A DNA stretch of 11,255 bases from Ruminococcaceae bacterium UBA3818 (GTDB lineage: Bacteria > Bacillota > Clostridia > Oscillospirales > Ruminococcaceae). Both the position numbers and the translations under genes were made by a program. This document shows, one piece after another, positions 1 to 6,053 of this stretch (the first letter of the stretch is position 1; every line of letters starts with the position of its first letter). A model generated the notes under the pieces. The model was given only the letters and a program-made list of their open reading frames with translations. It made no database searches and was not told the origin of the DNA. The stretch is from NCBI GenBank assembly GCA_002369315.1, contig DFDW01000034.1:1-11255 (forward strand), written 5' to 3'.

Positions 1-777
1 AACGGCACCTCCGGCTACGAGGAGGCTGCGGCCCAGGGGCTGGTGGCCGGTATCAATGCGGCCCGCGCCTGCAAAGGGCTGGAAGCGGTGATTTTAGACC
101 GGTCCTCCTCCTACATCGGTACGCTGATTGACGATTTAGTGACCAAAGGATGCTCCGACCCGTATCGAATGATGACTTCCCGCTCCGAATACCGGCTGCT
201 GCTGCGGCAGGACAATGCCGACGCAAGGCTGACGCCGTTAGGGCATGAAATCGGCCTGATCTCGGAAGAGCGGTATCAAAGCTATTTGCACAAGCAGCAA
301 CTGATCGAAGAAGAAGTTGCCCGGCTGGAATCCACCACTGTCTCCCCTTCTCCCGCGCTCAACGAGCTGCTTGTTTCACGTGAAACATCTCCGATCTCTA
401 CCGGTTTTAAGCTGGGTGAGCTGATCCGGCGGCCGCAAATCTCTTATCAGGATCTGGCTCCCTTTGATCCGGAACGGCCGGATCTTCCTGCCGCCGTAGC
501 AGAGGAAGCGGAGATCCTGCTTAAATATGAAGGGTATATTAAAAAGCAGCAGATGGAAGTAGATCAGATGCGGCGGCTCGAATCCAAGCTGCTGCCGGAA
601 GACGCGGATTATGCCGCTGTTACCGGGCTTCGGCTGGAGGCGGCGGAAAAGCTGGGCAAAATCCGCCCCCGCAGCGTTGGACAGGCGTCCCGGATTTCCG
701 GCGTTTCCCCGGCAGATATCTCGGTGCTGCTGATCTGGCTGGAGCACCGGCAGAAAGGAGGCAGCGCGGATGATTGA
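1..777 (+). CDS. mnmG: tRNA uridine-34 carboxymethylaminomethyl synthesis protein MnmG (GidA), 3' part only
   Basis: The reading frame is open from base 1 and starts NGTSGYEEAAAQGLVAGINA, a conserved MnmG segment, so the true start lies upstream; about 258 C-terminal residues of a roughly 630-residue protein are present. With MnmE, MnmG uses FAD and a folate one-carbon donor to install the (carboxymethyl)aminomethyl group on U34 of certain tRNAs in the cytosol. Visible family blocks are DPYRMMTSRSEYRLLLRQDN (about 53-72 of this fragment), followed by ADARLTPLG, and the C-terminal YEGYIKKQQ motif, part of the helical domain linked in the family to MnmE and tRNA binding. It overlaps rsmG by 8 bp, the usual mnmG-rsmG arrangement near oriC. 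A perfect parS site lies inside the frame (372-387), encoding LVSRET in a poorly conserved linker. Confidence 0.97.
   Translation, partial: NGTSGYEEAAAQGLVAGINAARACKGLEAVILDRSSSYIGTLIDDLVTKGCSDPYRMMTSRSEYRLLLRQDNADARLTPLGHEIGLISEERYQSYLHKQQLIEEEVARLESTTVSPSPALNELLVSRETSPISTGFKLGELIRRPQISYQDLAPFDPERPDLPAAVAEEAEILLKYEGYIKKQQMEVDQMRRLESKLLPEDADYAAVTGLRLEAAEKLGKIRPRSVGQASRISGVSPADISVLLIWLEHRQKGGSADD
372..387. promoter_or_regulatory. parS centromere site inside mnmG
   Basis: The bases read TGTTTCACGTGAAACA, a perfect 16-bp palindrome matching the Firmicute parS consensus TGTTNCACGTGAAACA. It should be a loading site for the ParB encoded at 4017-4871. It is embedded in frame in mnmG (Leu-Val-Ser-Arg-Glu-Thr). 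The same 16 bases recur at 3111-3126, which makes chance very unlikely. Confidence 0.93.
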
Positions 778-1483
778 CGGGAGTTTGGCAAAATCCGTAT
801 TCGCGCAATATCAAATTGAACTTTCCGACGGGCAGCTCGCCCAGCTGGACCGCTATGCCGAGCTGCTGGCGGAATGGAATCAGAAAATGAATCTCACCGC
901 GATTACCGATCCGGAGGGTATTCTGATCAAACACTTTTTAGATAGCATTCTCCCTTTTACCATGGTGCCGTTGGCCCATGGCGCCTCGCTCATCGATGTG
1001 GGGACCGGCGCCGGGTTTCCGGCTATTCCGCTTCTGATCTGGCGGCCGGATCTTCGAATCACCCTGTTGGACTCTCTGAAAAAACGGCTGACCTTTTTGG
1101 AGGCGGTACTGGCCGAATGCGGCCTTCCCGCGCAGACCATCCACAGCCGCGCAGAAGACGGCGGCCGTCAGCCCGCCCTGCGGGAACAGTTCGATCTGGC
1201 CACCGCGCGGGCCGTGGCCAACCTGCGGGAGCTGTCCGAATATTGTCTGCCCTATGTGAAACCCGGCGGCATGTTTTACGCTCTGAAAGGGGGCGACGCC
1301 GCGGCGGAGATCAAAGGCGCGGAGAAAGCCATCCATCTTCTGGGGGGTCGGCTGGAGAAAAGTCCGGTCTATTCTTTGCCCGACGGCAGCGGCCGAACGC
1401 TTGTGTGCATCAAAAAAATATCGCAAACCTCGACAAAATATCCCCGCAACGCCGCAAAAATGGCAAAATCCCCATTGCAGTGA
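770..1483 (+). CDS. rsmG: 16S rRNA (guanine-527 N7) methyltransferase RsmG (GidB)
   Basis: This 237-residue protein is close to the usual length (B. subtilis 239). It methylates N7 of G527 in the 530 loop of 16S rRNA using S-adenosylmethionine; loss in other bacteria gives low-level streptomycin resistance. The SAM-binding Rossmann motif DVGTGAGFP is at residues 76-84, followed by the LLDSLKKRLTFLEAV segment. The block ATARAVANLRELSEYCLPY and the C-terminal TKYPRNAAKMAKSPL tail are typical of the family. The ATG at 770 has a strong AAAGGAGG Shine-Dalgarno at 754-761 with an 8-nt spacer, and the gene starts 8 bp before the mnmG stop, suggesting translational coupling. A rho-independent terminator follows 11 bp after the stop. 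Confidence 0.96.
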   Translation: MIDGSLAKSVFAQYQIELSDGQLAQLDRYAELLAEWNQKMNLTAITDPEGILIKHFLDSILPFTMVPLAHGASLIDVGTGAGFPAIPLLIWRPDLRITLLDSLKKRLTFLEAVLAECGLPAQTIHSRAEDGGRQPALREQFDLATARAVANLRELSEYCLPYVKPGGMFYALKGGDAAAEIKGAEKAIHLLGGRLEKSPVYSLPDGSGRTLVCIKKISQTSTKYPRNAAKMAKSPLQ

Positions 1484-1494
1484 TGTCGAACCCT

Positions 1495-1524
1495 GCCGGT
1501 ATTCCCAGAATACCGGCTTTTTTT
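1495..1524 (+). terminator. Rho-independent terminator after rsmG
   Basis: A 9-bp stem (GCCGGTATT / AATACCGGC) with a 5-nt loop is followed directly by seven T residues. It ends the mnmG-rsmG transcript and separates it from noc. Confidence 0.93.
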
Positions 1525-1610
1525 GCGATTTTTTTCGGTGGAATCCCTCGCATATTTGTGTTATGTTGGTCATAGAGAAACGGACAAGCGCAAAACAAGG
1601 AGGGTATGGT

Positions 1611-2432
1611 ATGGCTTTTGCAAATTTTGGGAAAGACCGTGTGCGGTCGCTCCCCTTGAACCAGATCATGGTTAATCCGGCGCAACCCCGCACCCGCTTC
1701 GAGGAAGATTCCTTACAGCAGCTGGCCCAGAGTATAGCTGTCAACGGTCTACTCCAACCGGTGACCGTGCGGGAAGCAGGTCCAGGCAAGTACCAACTGG
1801 TAGCCGGAGAACGACGCTGCCGCGCCTGTCTTCTGCTGGGGCACACTCACATCCCCGCCATTGTAAAAAGCTGCACAATGCAGGAATCCGCCGTGTTGGC
1901 ACTGATCGAAAACCTGCAGCGGCAGGATCTGGACGTCTTTGACCAGGCAGAGGGGATCAGCCGCCTAATTGGCTACTGGGGGATCACACAGGAGGAAGCC
2001 GCCTCCAAACTGGGACTTGCGCAGTCCACCTTGGCCAACAAGCTGCGTTTACTCCGTCTGCCAGCTTCGGTACAGGAACTGATGCGCCAAAACGGCCTCG
2101 CCGAACGCCATGGCCGCGCTTTACTGAAATTGCCGGATGAAGCGGCACAGCTGGCAGCCGTCAAAACCATATGTAAAAAAAGCATGACCGTTTCCCAGGC
2201 GGAACAGTATATCGAAACCCTGCTGGCCCGGCAGAAAATGAAAAAGCCCACCCGGCTGTTTATCTGCAAGGACATCCGCTTATTTATGAATACCATCGAT
2301 AAGGCGGTCAAAACCATGGCCGACGCCGGACTTGCCGTTCAGTCCGCCCGGGAAGACCAGGGCGAATTCATCGAGCTGACCATTCGTATTCCCAAGGAAC
2401 CAGGGCAGCGGCCGACGGCCAAGCCTGCCTGA
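1611..2432 (+). CDS. noc: Nucleoid occlusion protein Noc (ParB-family DNA-binding CTPase)
   Basis: This 273-residue protein belongs to the ParB/Noc family. In Bacillus, Noc binds NBS sites across the chromosome, spreads with CTP and blocks Z-ring assembly over the nucleoid. The ParB N-domain has AGERRCRA (65-72, the CTP-binding C-motif, with Cys in place of the usual Trp) and ENLQRQDL (100-107). The helix-turn-helix region (about 125-150) contains AQSTLANKLRLLRLP, the Noc-type form, unlike SRPAIANSLRLLALP in the ParB at 4017. The C-terminus (219-261) has the Noc-like CKDIRLFMNTIDKAVKTM and TIRIPK segments. Position between rsmG and parA is also where noc sits. The ATG at 1611 is chosen from AAGGAGGG at 1597-1604; the frame is open further upstream but lacks a comparable ribosome site. 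Only about 12 residues precede the ParB domain, so the membrane-targeting N-terminus is short. Confidence 0.88.
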   Translation: MAFANFGKDRVRSLPLNQIMVNPAQPRTRFEEDSLQQLAQSIAVNGLLQPVTVREAGPGKYQLVAGERRCRACLLLGHTHIPAIVKSCTMQESAVLALIENLQRQDLDVFDQAEGISRLIGYWGITQEEAASKLGLAQSTLANKLRLLRLPASVQELMRQNGLAERHGRALLKLPDEAAQLAAVKTICKKSMTVSQAEQYIETLLARQKMKKPTRLFICKDIRLFMNTIDKAVKTMADAGLAVQSAREDQGEFIELTIRIPKEPGQRPTAKPA

Positions 2433-2447
2433 TTACCACGGTCAATC

Positions 2448-2466
2448 GCGGCTTTCCGCCGCTTTT
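2448..2466 (+). terminator. Weak terminator-like hairpin after noc
   Basis: A 5-bp GC-only stem (GCGGC / GCCGC) with a TTTCC loop is followed by four T residues, 15 bp after the noc stop. A second small hairpin without a T-tract (GGGGC / GCCCC, 2479-2494) lies just downstream. Both are modest; the stronger terminator is at 2521-2589. Confidence 0.5.
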
Positions 2467-2520
2467 GATAAAGATAACGGGGCTTCCCTGCCCCACCATT
2501 ACAAAGCTTTCCCAAACCGG

Positions 2521-2589
2521 GGAAGAACCCCTGCTTTTTCCATCTGCGGCCGGTCAGCCAAAATGGGATTGCAGGGGTTTTTCCTTTTT
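2521..2589 (+). terminator. Terminator-like hairpin downstream of noc
   Basis: The arms GGAAGAACCCCTGC (2521-2534) and GCAGGGGTTTTTCC (2571-2584) pair over 14 positions with one G-T wobble. The loop is 36 nt and five T residues follow. Its right arm overlaps the promoter of the next gene. Confidence 0.7.
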
Positions 2590-2597
2590 GCTATACT
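2569..2597 (+). promoter_or_regulatory. Sigma-A-type promoter for the GNAT gene
   Basis: The -35 TTGCAG (2569-2574) and -10 TATACT (2592-2597) are separated by exactly 17 bp, 33 bp upstream of the GNAT start codon. The -35 lies in the right arm of the preceding terminator. Confidence 0.75.
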
Positions 2598-2629
2598 GGT
2601 GATACTGAAAAAAGAAAGAAGGTGTCCTT

Positions 2630-3094
2630 TTGGATGTTTCCTTTATTACCGATCCCGCTCAAAAAGAAGCGGTCACCCTTGCCATCATGCATAAACTCCC
2701 CCTTTGGTTTTCTCCGCCGGAGGACATCGACCGAAAAGCGAAAATCCACCGGGAATACCCATTTTTTGCGGTATTGGACGGGGATGCGCCGGTGGCTTTT
2801 GCCGCGATAAAAGTCCACAACCCGTATACGGCCGATATTTATAACATCGGCGTATTGGAGGAATACCACCACCAGGGTCTGGGGCACCAGCTGATAACGG
2901 CCATCTTGAATTGGTGCCGCAAAGAAGAATTCGTGTTTCTGACGGTCAAAACATTGGACGAGTCGGCTGAATATCCACCCTACGACAGCACGCGCGCCTT
3001 CTACCGCAAAGAGGGATTTTTGCCGCTGGAGGTATTCTCTACTTTTTGGGATGAAGACAACCCTTGTTTGTTTCTGGCCCGCACCGTAAACTAA
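2630..3094 (+). CDS. GNAT-family N-acetyltransferase
   Basis: This 154-residue protein is a single GNAT domain, a family that transfers an acetyl group from acetyl-CoA to an amine on a small molecule or protein. Motif A, which binds the acetyl-CoA pyrophosphate, is visible as IGVLEEYHHQGLGHQLI (73-89, with the Q-x-x-G-x-G/A-like QGLGH). The later TRAFYRKEGF (121-130) is the typical motif B region. The substrate is not evident. The start is a TTG at 2630, supported by GAAGGTG at 2618-2624 and the lack of an in-frame ATG before the domain. It has its own promoter, and its stop is 11 bp before the parS-containing hairpin, so it appears monocistronic. An acetyltransferase between noc and parA is an insertion relative to the usual noc-soj-spo0J order. 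Confidence 0.85.
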   Translation: MDVSFITDPAQKEAVTLAIMHKLPLWFSPPEDIDRKAKIHREYPFFAVLDGDAPVAFAAIKVHNPYTADIYNIGVLEEYHHQGLGHQLITAILNWCRKEEFVFLTVKTLDESAEYPPYDSTRAFYRKEGFLPLEVFSTFWDEDNPCLFLARTVN

Positions 3095-3136
3095 AAAGCG
3101 TTCCCGGGGATGTTTCACGTGAAACATCCCCTTTTT
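3091..3136 (+). terminator. Terminator-like hairpin after the GNAT gene, built on parS
   Basis: A perfect 26-bp palindrome (3106-3131; arm GGGGATGTTTCAC) is followed by five T residues. The outer bases CTAAAAAG (3091-3098) and CTTTTTAG (3131-3138) are also complementary. It follows the GNAT stop directly and should act as an intrinsic terminator. Confidence 0.72.
3111..3126. promoter_or_regulatory. parS centromere site upstream of parA
   Basis: The bases TGTTTCACGTGAAACA are identical to the site at 372-387 and match the parS consensus. The site ends 12 bp before the -35 of the parA promoter. ParB bound here could nucleate the partition complex and also affect parAB transcription; the second role is inference. 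Confidence 0.95.
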
Positions 3137-3138
3137 AG

Positions 3139-3167
3139 TTGAAAGGATGTTTTTTCGGTGTTATAAT
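3139..3167 (+). promoter_or_regulatory. Promoter of the parA-parB operon
   Basis: TTGAAA (3139-3144), a 17-bp spacer and TATAAT (3162-3167) make a near-perfect sigma-A promoter 57 bp upstream of the parA ATG. A small hairpin (CATGCC / GGCATG, 3181-3195) falls in the expected leader. Confidence 0.88.
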
Positions 3168-3224
3168 GTATCTCAAGCATCATGCCGACGGCATGTCTCA
3201 GCAACAGCGCACAGGAGGACTTTT

Positions 3225-3992
3225 ATGGGCAAAATCATCTCTATCGCCAACCAAAAAGGCGGCGTTGGAAAAACAACTACCACTGTAAACCTCGCCGCTT
3301 GGATCGGTGCCAAAGGCAAAAAGGTCCTTTTGGTAGATATCGACCCACAGGGCAACGCTACCAGTGGATTTGGCATTAATAAGCGCAGCCTGACCAAGTC
3401 CTCTTACAATCTACTCATCGGTTCCGCAGCGGCAGAGGATATCATCCTCTCCACTGATTTCCAAAACGTAGATGTTCTGCCATCCAACATCGCTTTGGCC
3501 GGAGCTGAAATTGAAATTGTGGAGATGGATGACCGCGCGATGCGGCTGAAAAAAGCACTGGCCCCTATCAAAAGCCGCTATGACTTCATTTTTATCGACT
3601 GCCCCCCCTCTTTGGGACTGATCACCCTCAACGCTCTGGCCGCCAGCGACACGCTGATGGTGCCAATTCAGTGTGAGTATTATGCGTTGGAGGGGCTGAG
3701 CCAATTGGTCGCCACCATTCGACAAGTAAAACGACTTTACAACCCCACTCTGGATCTGGAGGGAGTGTTGCTGACCATGTATGACGGACGGCTGAACTTA
3801 ACGGTACAGGTGGTGGCGGAAGTGAAAAAGTTCTTTCCGCAGAAAGTCTACAAAACCACCATTCCCCGGAACGTGCGCCTGTCGGAGGCCCCCAGCTATG
3901 GGCAGCCTGCCCTTTATTTCGACCGGGCTTCCAAAGGTTCCATCGCTTATGGCGAGCTTGCGGAAGAATTCTTATCCAAAAACCGCGGGTAA
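3225..3992 (+). CDS. parA: Chromosome-partitioning ATPase ParA (Soj)
   Basis: This 255-residue protein matches Soj length (B. subtilis 253). ParA dimerises with ATP, binds DNA non-specifically and works with ParB-parS to segregate or organise origins; in Bacillus it also regulates DnaA. The deviant Walker A is KGGVGKTT (11-18, signature Lys11 and Lys16), the DIDPQGN block contains Asp40, and Walker B is FIFIDCPPS (121-129, Asp125). The C-terminal IPRNVRLSEAPSYGQP is a strong ParA signature. The ATG at 3225 has AGGAGG at 3213-3218 (6-nt spacer); in-frame codons upstream back to 3147 would overlap the promoter and are rejected. It has a strong promoter with an adjacent parS, and parB follows after 24 bp. 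Confidence 0.97.
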   Translation: MGKIISIANQKGGVGKTTTTVNLAAWIGAKGKKVLLVDIDPQGNATSGFGINKRSLTKSSYNLLIGSAAAEDIILSTDFQNVDVLPSNIALAGAEIEIVEMDDRAMRLKKALAPIKSRYDFIFIDCPPSLGLITLNALAASDTLMVPIQCEYYALEGLSQLVATIRQVKRLYNPTLDLEGVLLTMYDGRLNLTVQVVAEVKKFFPQKVYKTTIPRNVRLSEAPSYGQPALYFDRASKGSIAYGELAEEFLSKNRG

Positions 3993-4016
3993 TCCCGCAG
4001 AAAGGCGGAAATCTTT

Positions 4017-4871
4017 ATGGCAGTCAGAAAAGGCGGCTTGGGCAAAGGCCTGGACGCACTGTTTATCGATAACACTACCGACAACGGTCCGGTAACGCTG
4101 CGCATCTCCGAAATCGAACCGAACCGCAGCCAGCCGAGAAAGGAATTCGACGAGGCCGCGCTGGCGGATCTGGCGGATTCGATCCGGGAGCACGGCGTCA
4201 TCCAGCCTCTGCTGGTTCGTCCCCTGCCCACCGGCGGCTATCAGCTGGTGGCGGGCGAACGGCGCTGGCGGGCTTCCCGCATGGCGGGGCTCAGCGAGGT
4301 TCCGGTGGTCATTCGGGAGCTCTCCGACCACGAGACCATGGAACTGGCTCTCATTGAAAACCTGCAGCGGCAGGACCTGAACCCGATGGAGGAGGCGCTG
4401 GGCTATCGGTCTCTGATGGACGAATATCAGATGACGCAGGAACAGGTGGCCAAGGTCATCGGAAAATCCCGGCCCGCCATCGCCAACAGCCTTCGTCTGC
4501 TGGCCCTGCCGCAACCGGTAACCGAATGGATCCAGGAGGGAAAACTGTCCGCCGGGCACGGCCGGGCGCTGCTGGCGCTGGAAGAAGAAGCCGCGATCCT
4601 GGAAGCGGCACAAACTGCAATCAAAAAGCACTGGAGCGTGCGGGAGACCGAAAAAATAGCCCAATCCGCCCAAAAGCCGGCAAAATCGCTCGCTCGCCCG
4701 GAAAAGGATCACTACTATACCGAATTGGAACTGGCGCTGACGCAGGAACTGGGCCGCCAGGTGTCCATCACCGCCAAAGGGAAAAAGCAAACCTTGTCAG
4801 TGGAATTTTTTGACAAAGATGATTTGGCTGAACTGGCCGCCCGCCTGTGCGGCGACCAGGGGCAGCTGTAA
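4017..4871 (+). CDS. parB: Chromosome-partitioning protein ParB (Spo0J)
   Basis: This 284-residue ParB is a CTP-dependent DNA clamp that loads at parS and recruits SMC/condensin near the origin. The N-terminal GLGKGLDALF (7-16) is the ParA-interacting segment. The C-motif GERRWRA is at 80-86 and ENLQRQDLNP at 114-123. The helix-turn-helix around 139-164 has the ParB form KSRPAIANSLRLLALP, fitting the two perfect parS sites here. The C-terminal dimerisation domain covers about 230-278. The ATG at 4017 is preceded by AAAGGCGG (4001-4008). It is the second gene of the parAB operon and the thioesterase gene follows after 12 bp. It is paralogous to Noc at 1611-2432. Confidence 0.97.
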   Translation: MAVRKGGLGKGLDALFIDNTTDNGPVTLRISEIEPNRSQPRKEFDEAALADLADSIREHGVIQPLLVRPLPTGGYQLVAGERRWRASRMAGLSEVPVVIRELSDHETMELALIENLQRQDLNPMEEALGYRSLMDEYQMTQEQVAKVIGKSRPAIANSLRLLALPQPVTEWIQEGKLSAGHGRALLALEEEAAILEAAQTAIKKHWSVRETEKIAQSAQKPAKSLARPEKDHYYTELELALTQELGRQVSITAKGKKQTLSVEFFDKDDLAELAARLCGDQGQL

Positions 4872-4883
4872 GCAGGAGGGAAC

Positions 4884-5639
4884 ATGCCATTTTTCGAAGA
4901 GTCTTTTCTCTTTTCCGCTTCTGAAGCAGATTTGTACCGGCGGATGAAGCTTTCCGCTGTACTGCGCCATATGCAGGACGCAGCCGGGCGCCATCTGGAC
5001 TCGTTGGGCTATTCTTATGAAAAACTAATGGAAAAGCATCAGGTTTTCTTGCTTTCCAAAATGGAAATCCTGTTTGAAGGCAGTCCGATGCCCGAGCAGG
5101 AAGTAACCGTCCGCACCCGCCCACACCCAGCCAAAGGCGCGTGCTTTTTGCGGGAGACTCAGCTGGAGGCGAACGGAAAGCCGCTGATTTTCGGGAATGC
5201 CGCCTGGATTTTGGCTGATAATGAGACCCATCGGGTACTGCGGCCCTCCGCTTTTGACTGGGATTATCCTTTCGATTCGGCTGAATTCAACAGTGATATT
5301 GCCCGAAAGCGCATTCCGGAACCGGAAAACACCCTCCTTTTAGGAGAAAGGCAGATCCGTTACTCGGATTTGGACGGCAACCGCCATGTAAACAATGCCG
5401 TCTATGGCGATATTCTCTGCGACTTTCTGCCCGTCGATTGGATGTCTTCCTTTCCGCTTCACCGTGTTTCGCTGCTGTATGAGCACGAAGCCTTTCTGGG
5501 CGACCGGCTGCAAATCACCGGTTGTCAAACCGGCGAAAACCGCTGGTATCTGGCAGGTCGCCGGGGCGATGAGCGGTGCTTCGCGGCGGAAGCTGAATTT
5601 TTCCTTTCGCCCGAATCGTCCCGCCCTGTCCCCGCATAA
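4884..5639 (+). CDS. Acyl-ACP thioesterase (FatA/FatB-like, PF01643-type)
   Basis: This 251-residue protein has two hotdog domains in tandem, as in bacterial acyl-ACP thioesterases, which release fatty acids from acyl-carrier protein in the cytosol. The N-terminal hotdog (about 1-130) contains EADLYRRMKLSAVLRHMQDA and the HPAKGACFLRE strand. The second (about 150-245) carries RYSDLDGNRHVNNAVYGD; Asp164, Asn166 and His168 fit the catalytic loop of plant FatA/FatB, and Glu202 (YEHEAF) is placed to complete it. Chain-length preference cannot be read. The ATG at 4884 has AGGAGG at 4874-4879, a short 4-nt spacer. It lies 12 bp after parB with no terminator or promoter between, so it should be co-transcribed with parAB, an odd pairing of partition and lipid metabolism. 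Confidence 0.88.
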   Translation: MPFFEESFLFSASEADLYRRMKLSAVLRHMQDAAGRHLDSLGYSYEKLMEKHQVFLLSKMEILFEGSPMPEQEVTVRTRPHPAKGACFLRETQLEANGKPLIFGNAAWILADNETHRVLRPSAFDWDYPFDSAEFNSDIARKRIPEPENTLLLGERQIRYSDLDGNRHVNNAVYGDILCDFLPVDWMSSFPLHRVSLLYEHEAFLGDRLQITGCQTGENRWYLAGRRGDERCFAAEAEFFLSPESSRPVPA

Positions 5640-5703
5640 AACAGCGGATTCGGCCGGATGATACAACTTTGTTTGCGGCTATGAAAAAAAATCTCGGAAA
5701 CAG

Positions 5704-5732
5704 TTGACAAATCTGTTTTGATTGGATATAAT
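5704..5732 (+). promoter_or_regulatory. Consensus sigma-A promoter of the tRNA pair
   Basis: TTGACA (5704-5709), a 17-bp spacer and TATAAT (5727-5732) match the sigma-A consensus at all twelve positions. A small hairpin (CGCCT / AGGCG, 5739-5754) falls at the expected transcript start. No terminator for the preceding thioesterase is evident in 5640-5703. Confidence 0.93.
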
Positions 5733-5761
5733 AGTCTTCGCCTGATATTAGGCGTAAATGT

Positions 5762-5838
5762 GGCGGTATAGCTCAGTTGGCTAGAGCATGCGGTTCATAC
5801 CCGCAGTGTCGGCGGTTCGAATCCACCTACCGCTACCA
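5762..5838 (+). tRNA. tRNA-Met (CAU), elongator type
   Basis: A full cloverleaf: acceptor GGCGGTA pairs with TACCGCT (G1-U72 wobble), the D-arm contains AGCTCAGTTGGCTAGAGC, the anticodon loop TTCATAC gives CAU, and the T-arm contains GGTTCGAATCC. Discriminator A and CCA are encoded. It closely resembles B. subtilis elongator tRNA-Met, including the G1-U72 pair. It lacks the C1-A72 mismatch and three consecutive G-C anticodon-stem pairs of the initiator. A tRNA-Ile with lysidine at CAU is the remaining alternative and is less likely. Confidence 0.93.
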
Positions 5839-5873
5839 CTTGTATTCTATCCCGTTGGGATTGAAGATAAATC

Positions 5874-5948
5874 GGCCCGTTGGTCAAGCGGTTAAGACAC
5901 GGCCCTTTCACGGCTGTAACACGAGTTCGATTCTCGTACGGGTCACCA
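5874..5948 (+). tRNA. tRNA-Glu (UUC)
   Basis: Acceptor GGCCCGT pairs with ACGGGTC, the D-loop region reads GGTCAAGCGGTTAAGAC, and the anticodon loop CTTTCAC gives UUC. The T-loop is GTTCGATTC, and discriminator A plus CCA are encoded. It is very similar to B. subtilis tRNA-Glu. It lies 35 bp after tRNA-Met and is presumably processed from the same transcript. Confidence 0.96.
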
Positions 5949-5951
5949 AAA

Positions 5952-5981
5952 GACGAAATCATTTCCGATTTCGTCTTTTTT
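5952..5981 (+). terminator. Rho-independent terminator after tRNA-Glu
   Basis: A 9-bp stem (GACGAAATC / GATTTCGTC) with loop ATTTCC is followed by six T residues. The A residues just 5' of the stem, including the last base of the tRNA CCA, can extend it by pairing with the T-tract. Confidence 0.94.
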
Positions 5982-6053
5982 GTTATCTTTCTGAAAATCC
6001 TCTTCCCTTGGGGGCATACTGATAAAAAAGCCTGCCAAAGGATGGGATGATCA

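Noticed and set aside
938..1846. Long reverse-strand open frame opposite rsmG and noc
   Set aside because: It runs antisense across two well-supported genes and a terminator and shows no recognisable domain; other reverse-strand frames here are similar shadows.
5762..5838. Initiator tRNA-fMet
   Set aside because: It has G1-U72 pairing and lacks the three consecutive G-C pairs in the anticodon stem expected of an initiator.
5874..5981. tRNA-Glu as an attachment site for an integrated element
   Set aside because: No integrase, no repeat of the tRNA 3' end and no foreign-looking genes follow; a plain terminator does.
5777..6022. Small open frame across the tRNA pair
   Set aside because: It is made of the two tRNA genes and the terminator; no ribosome site or protein-like composition.
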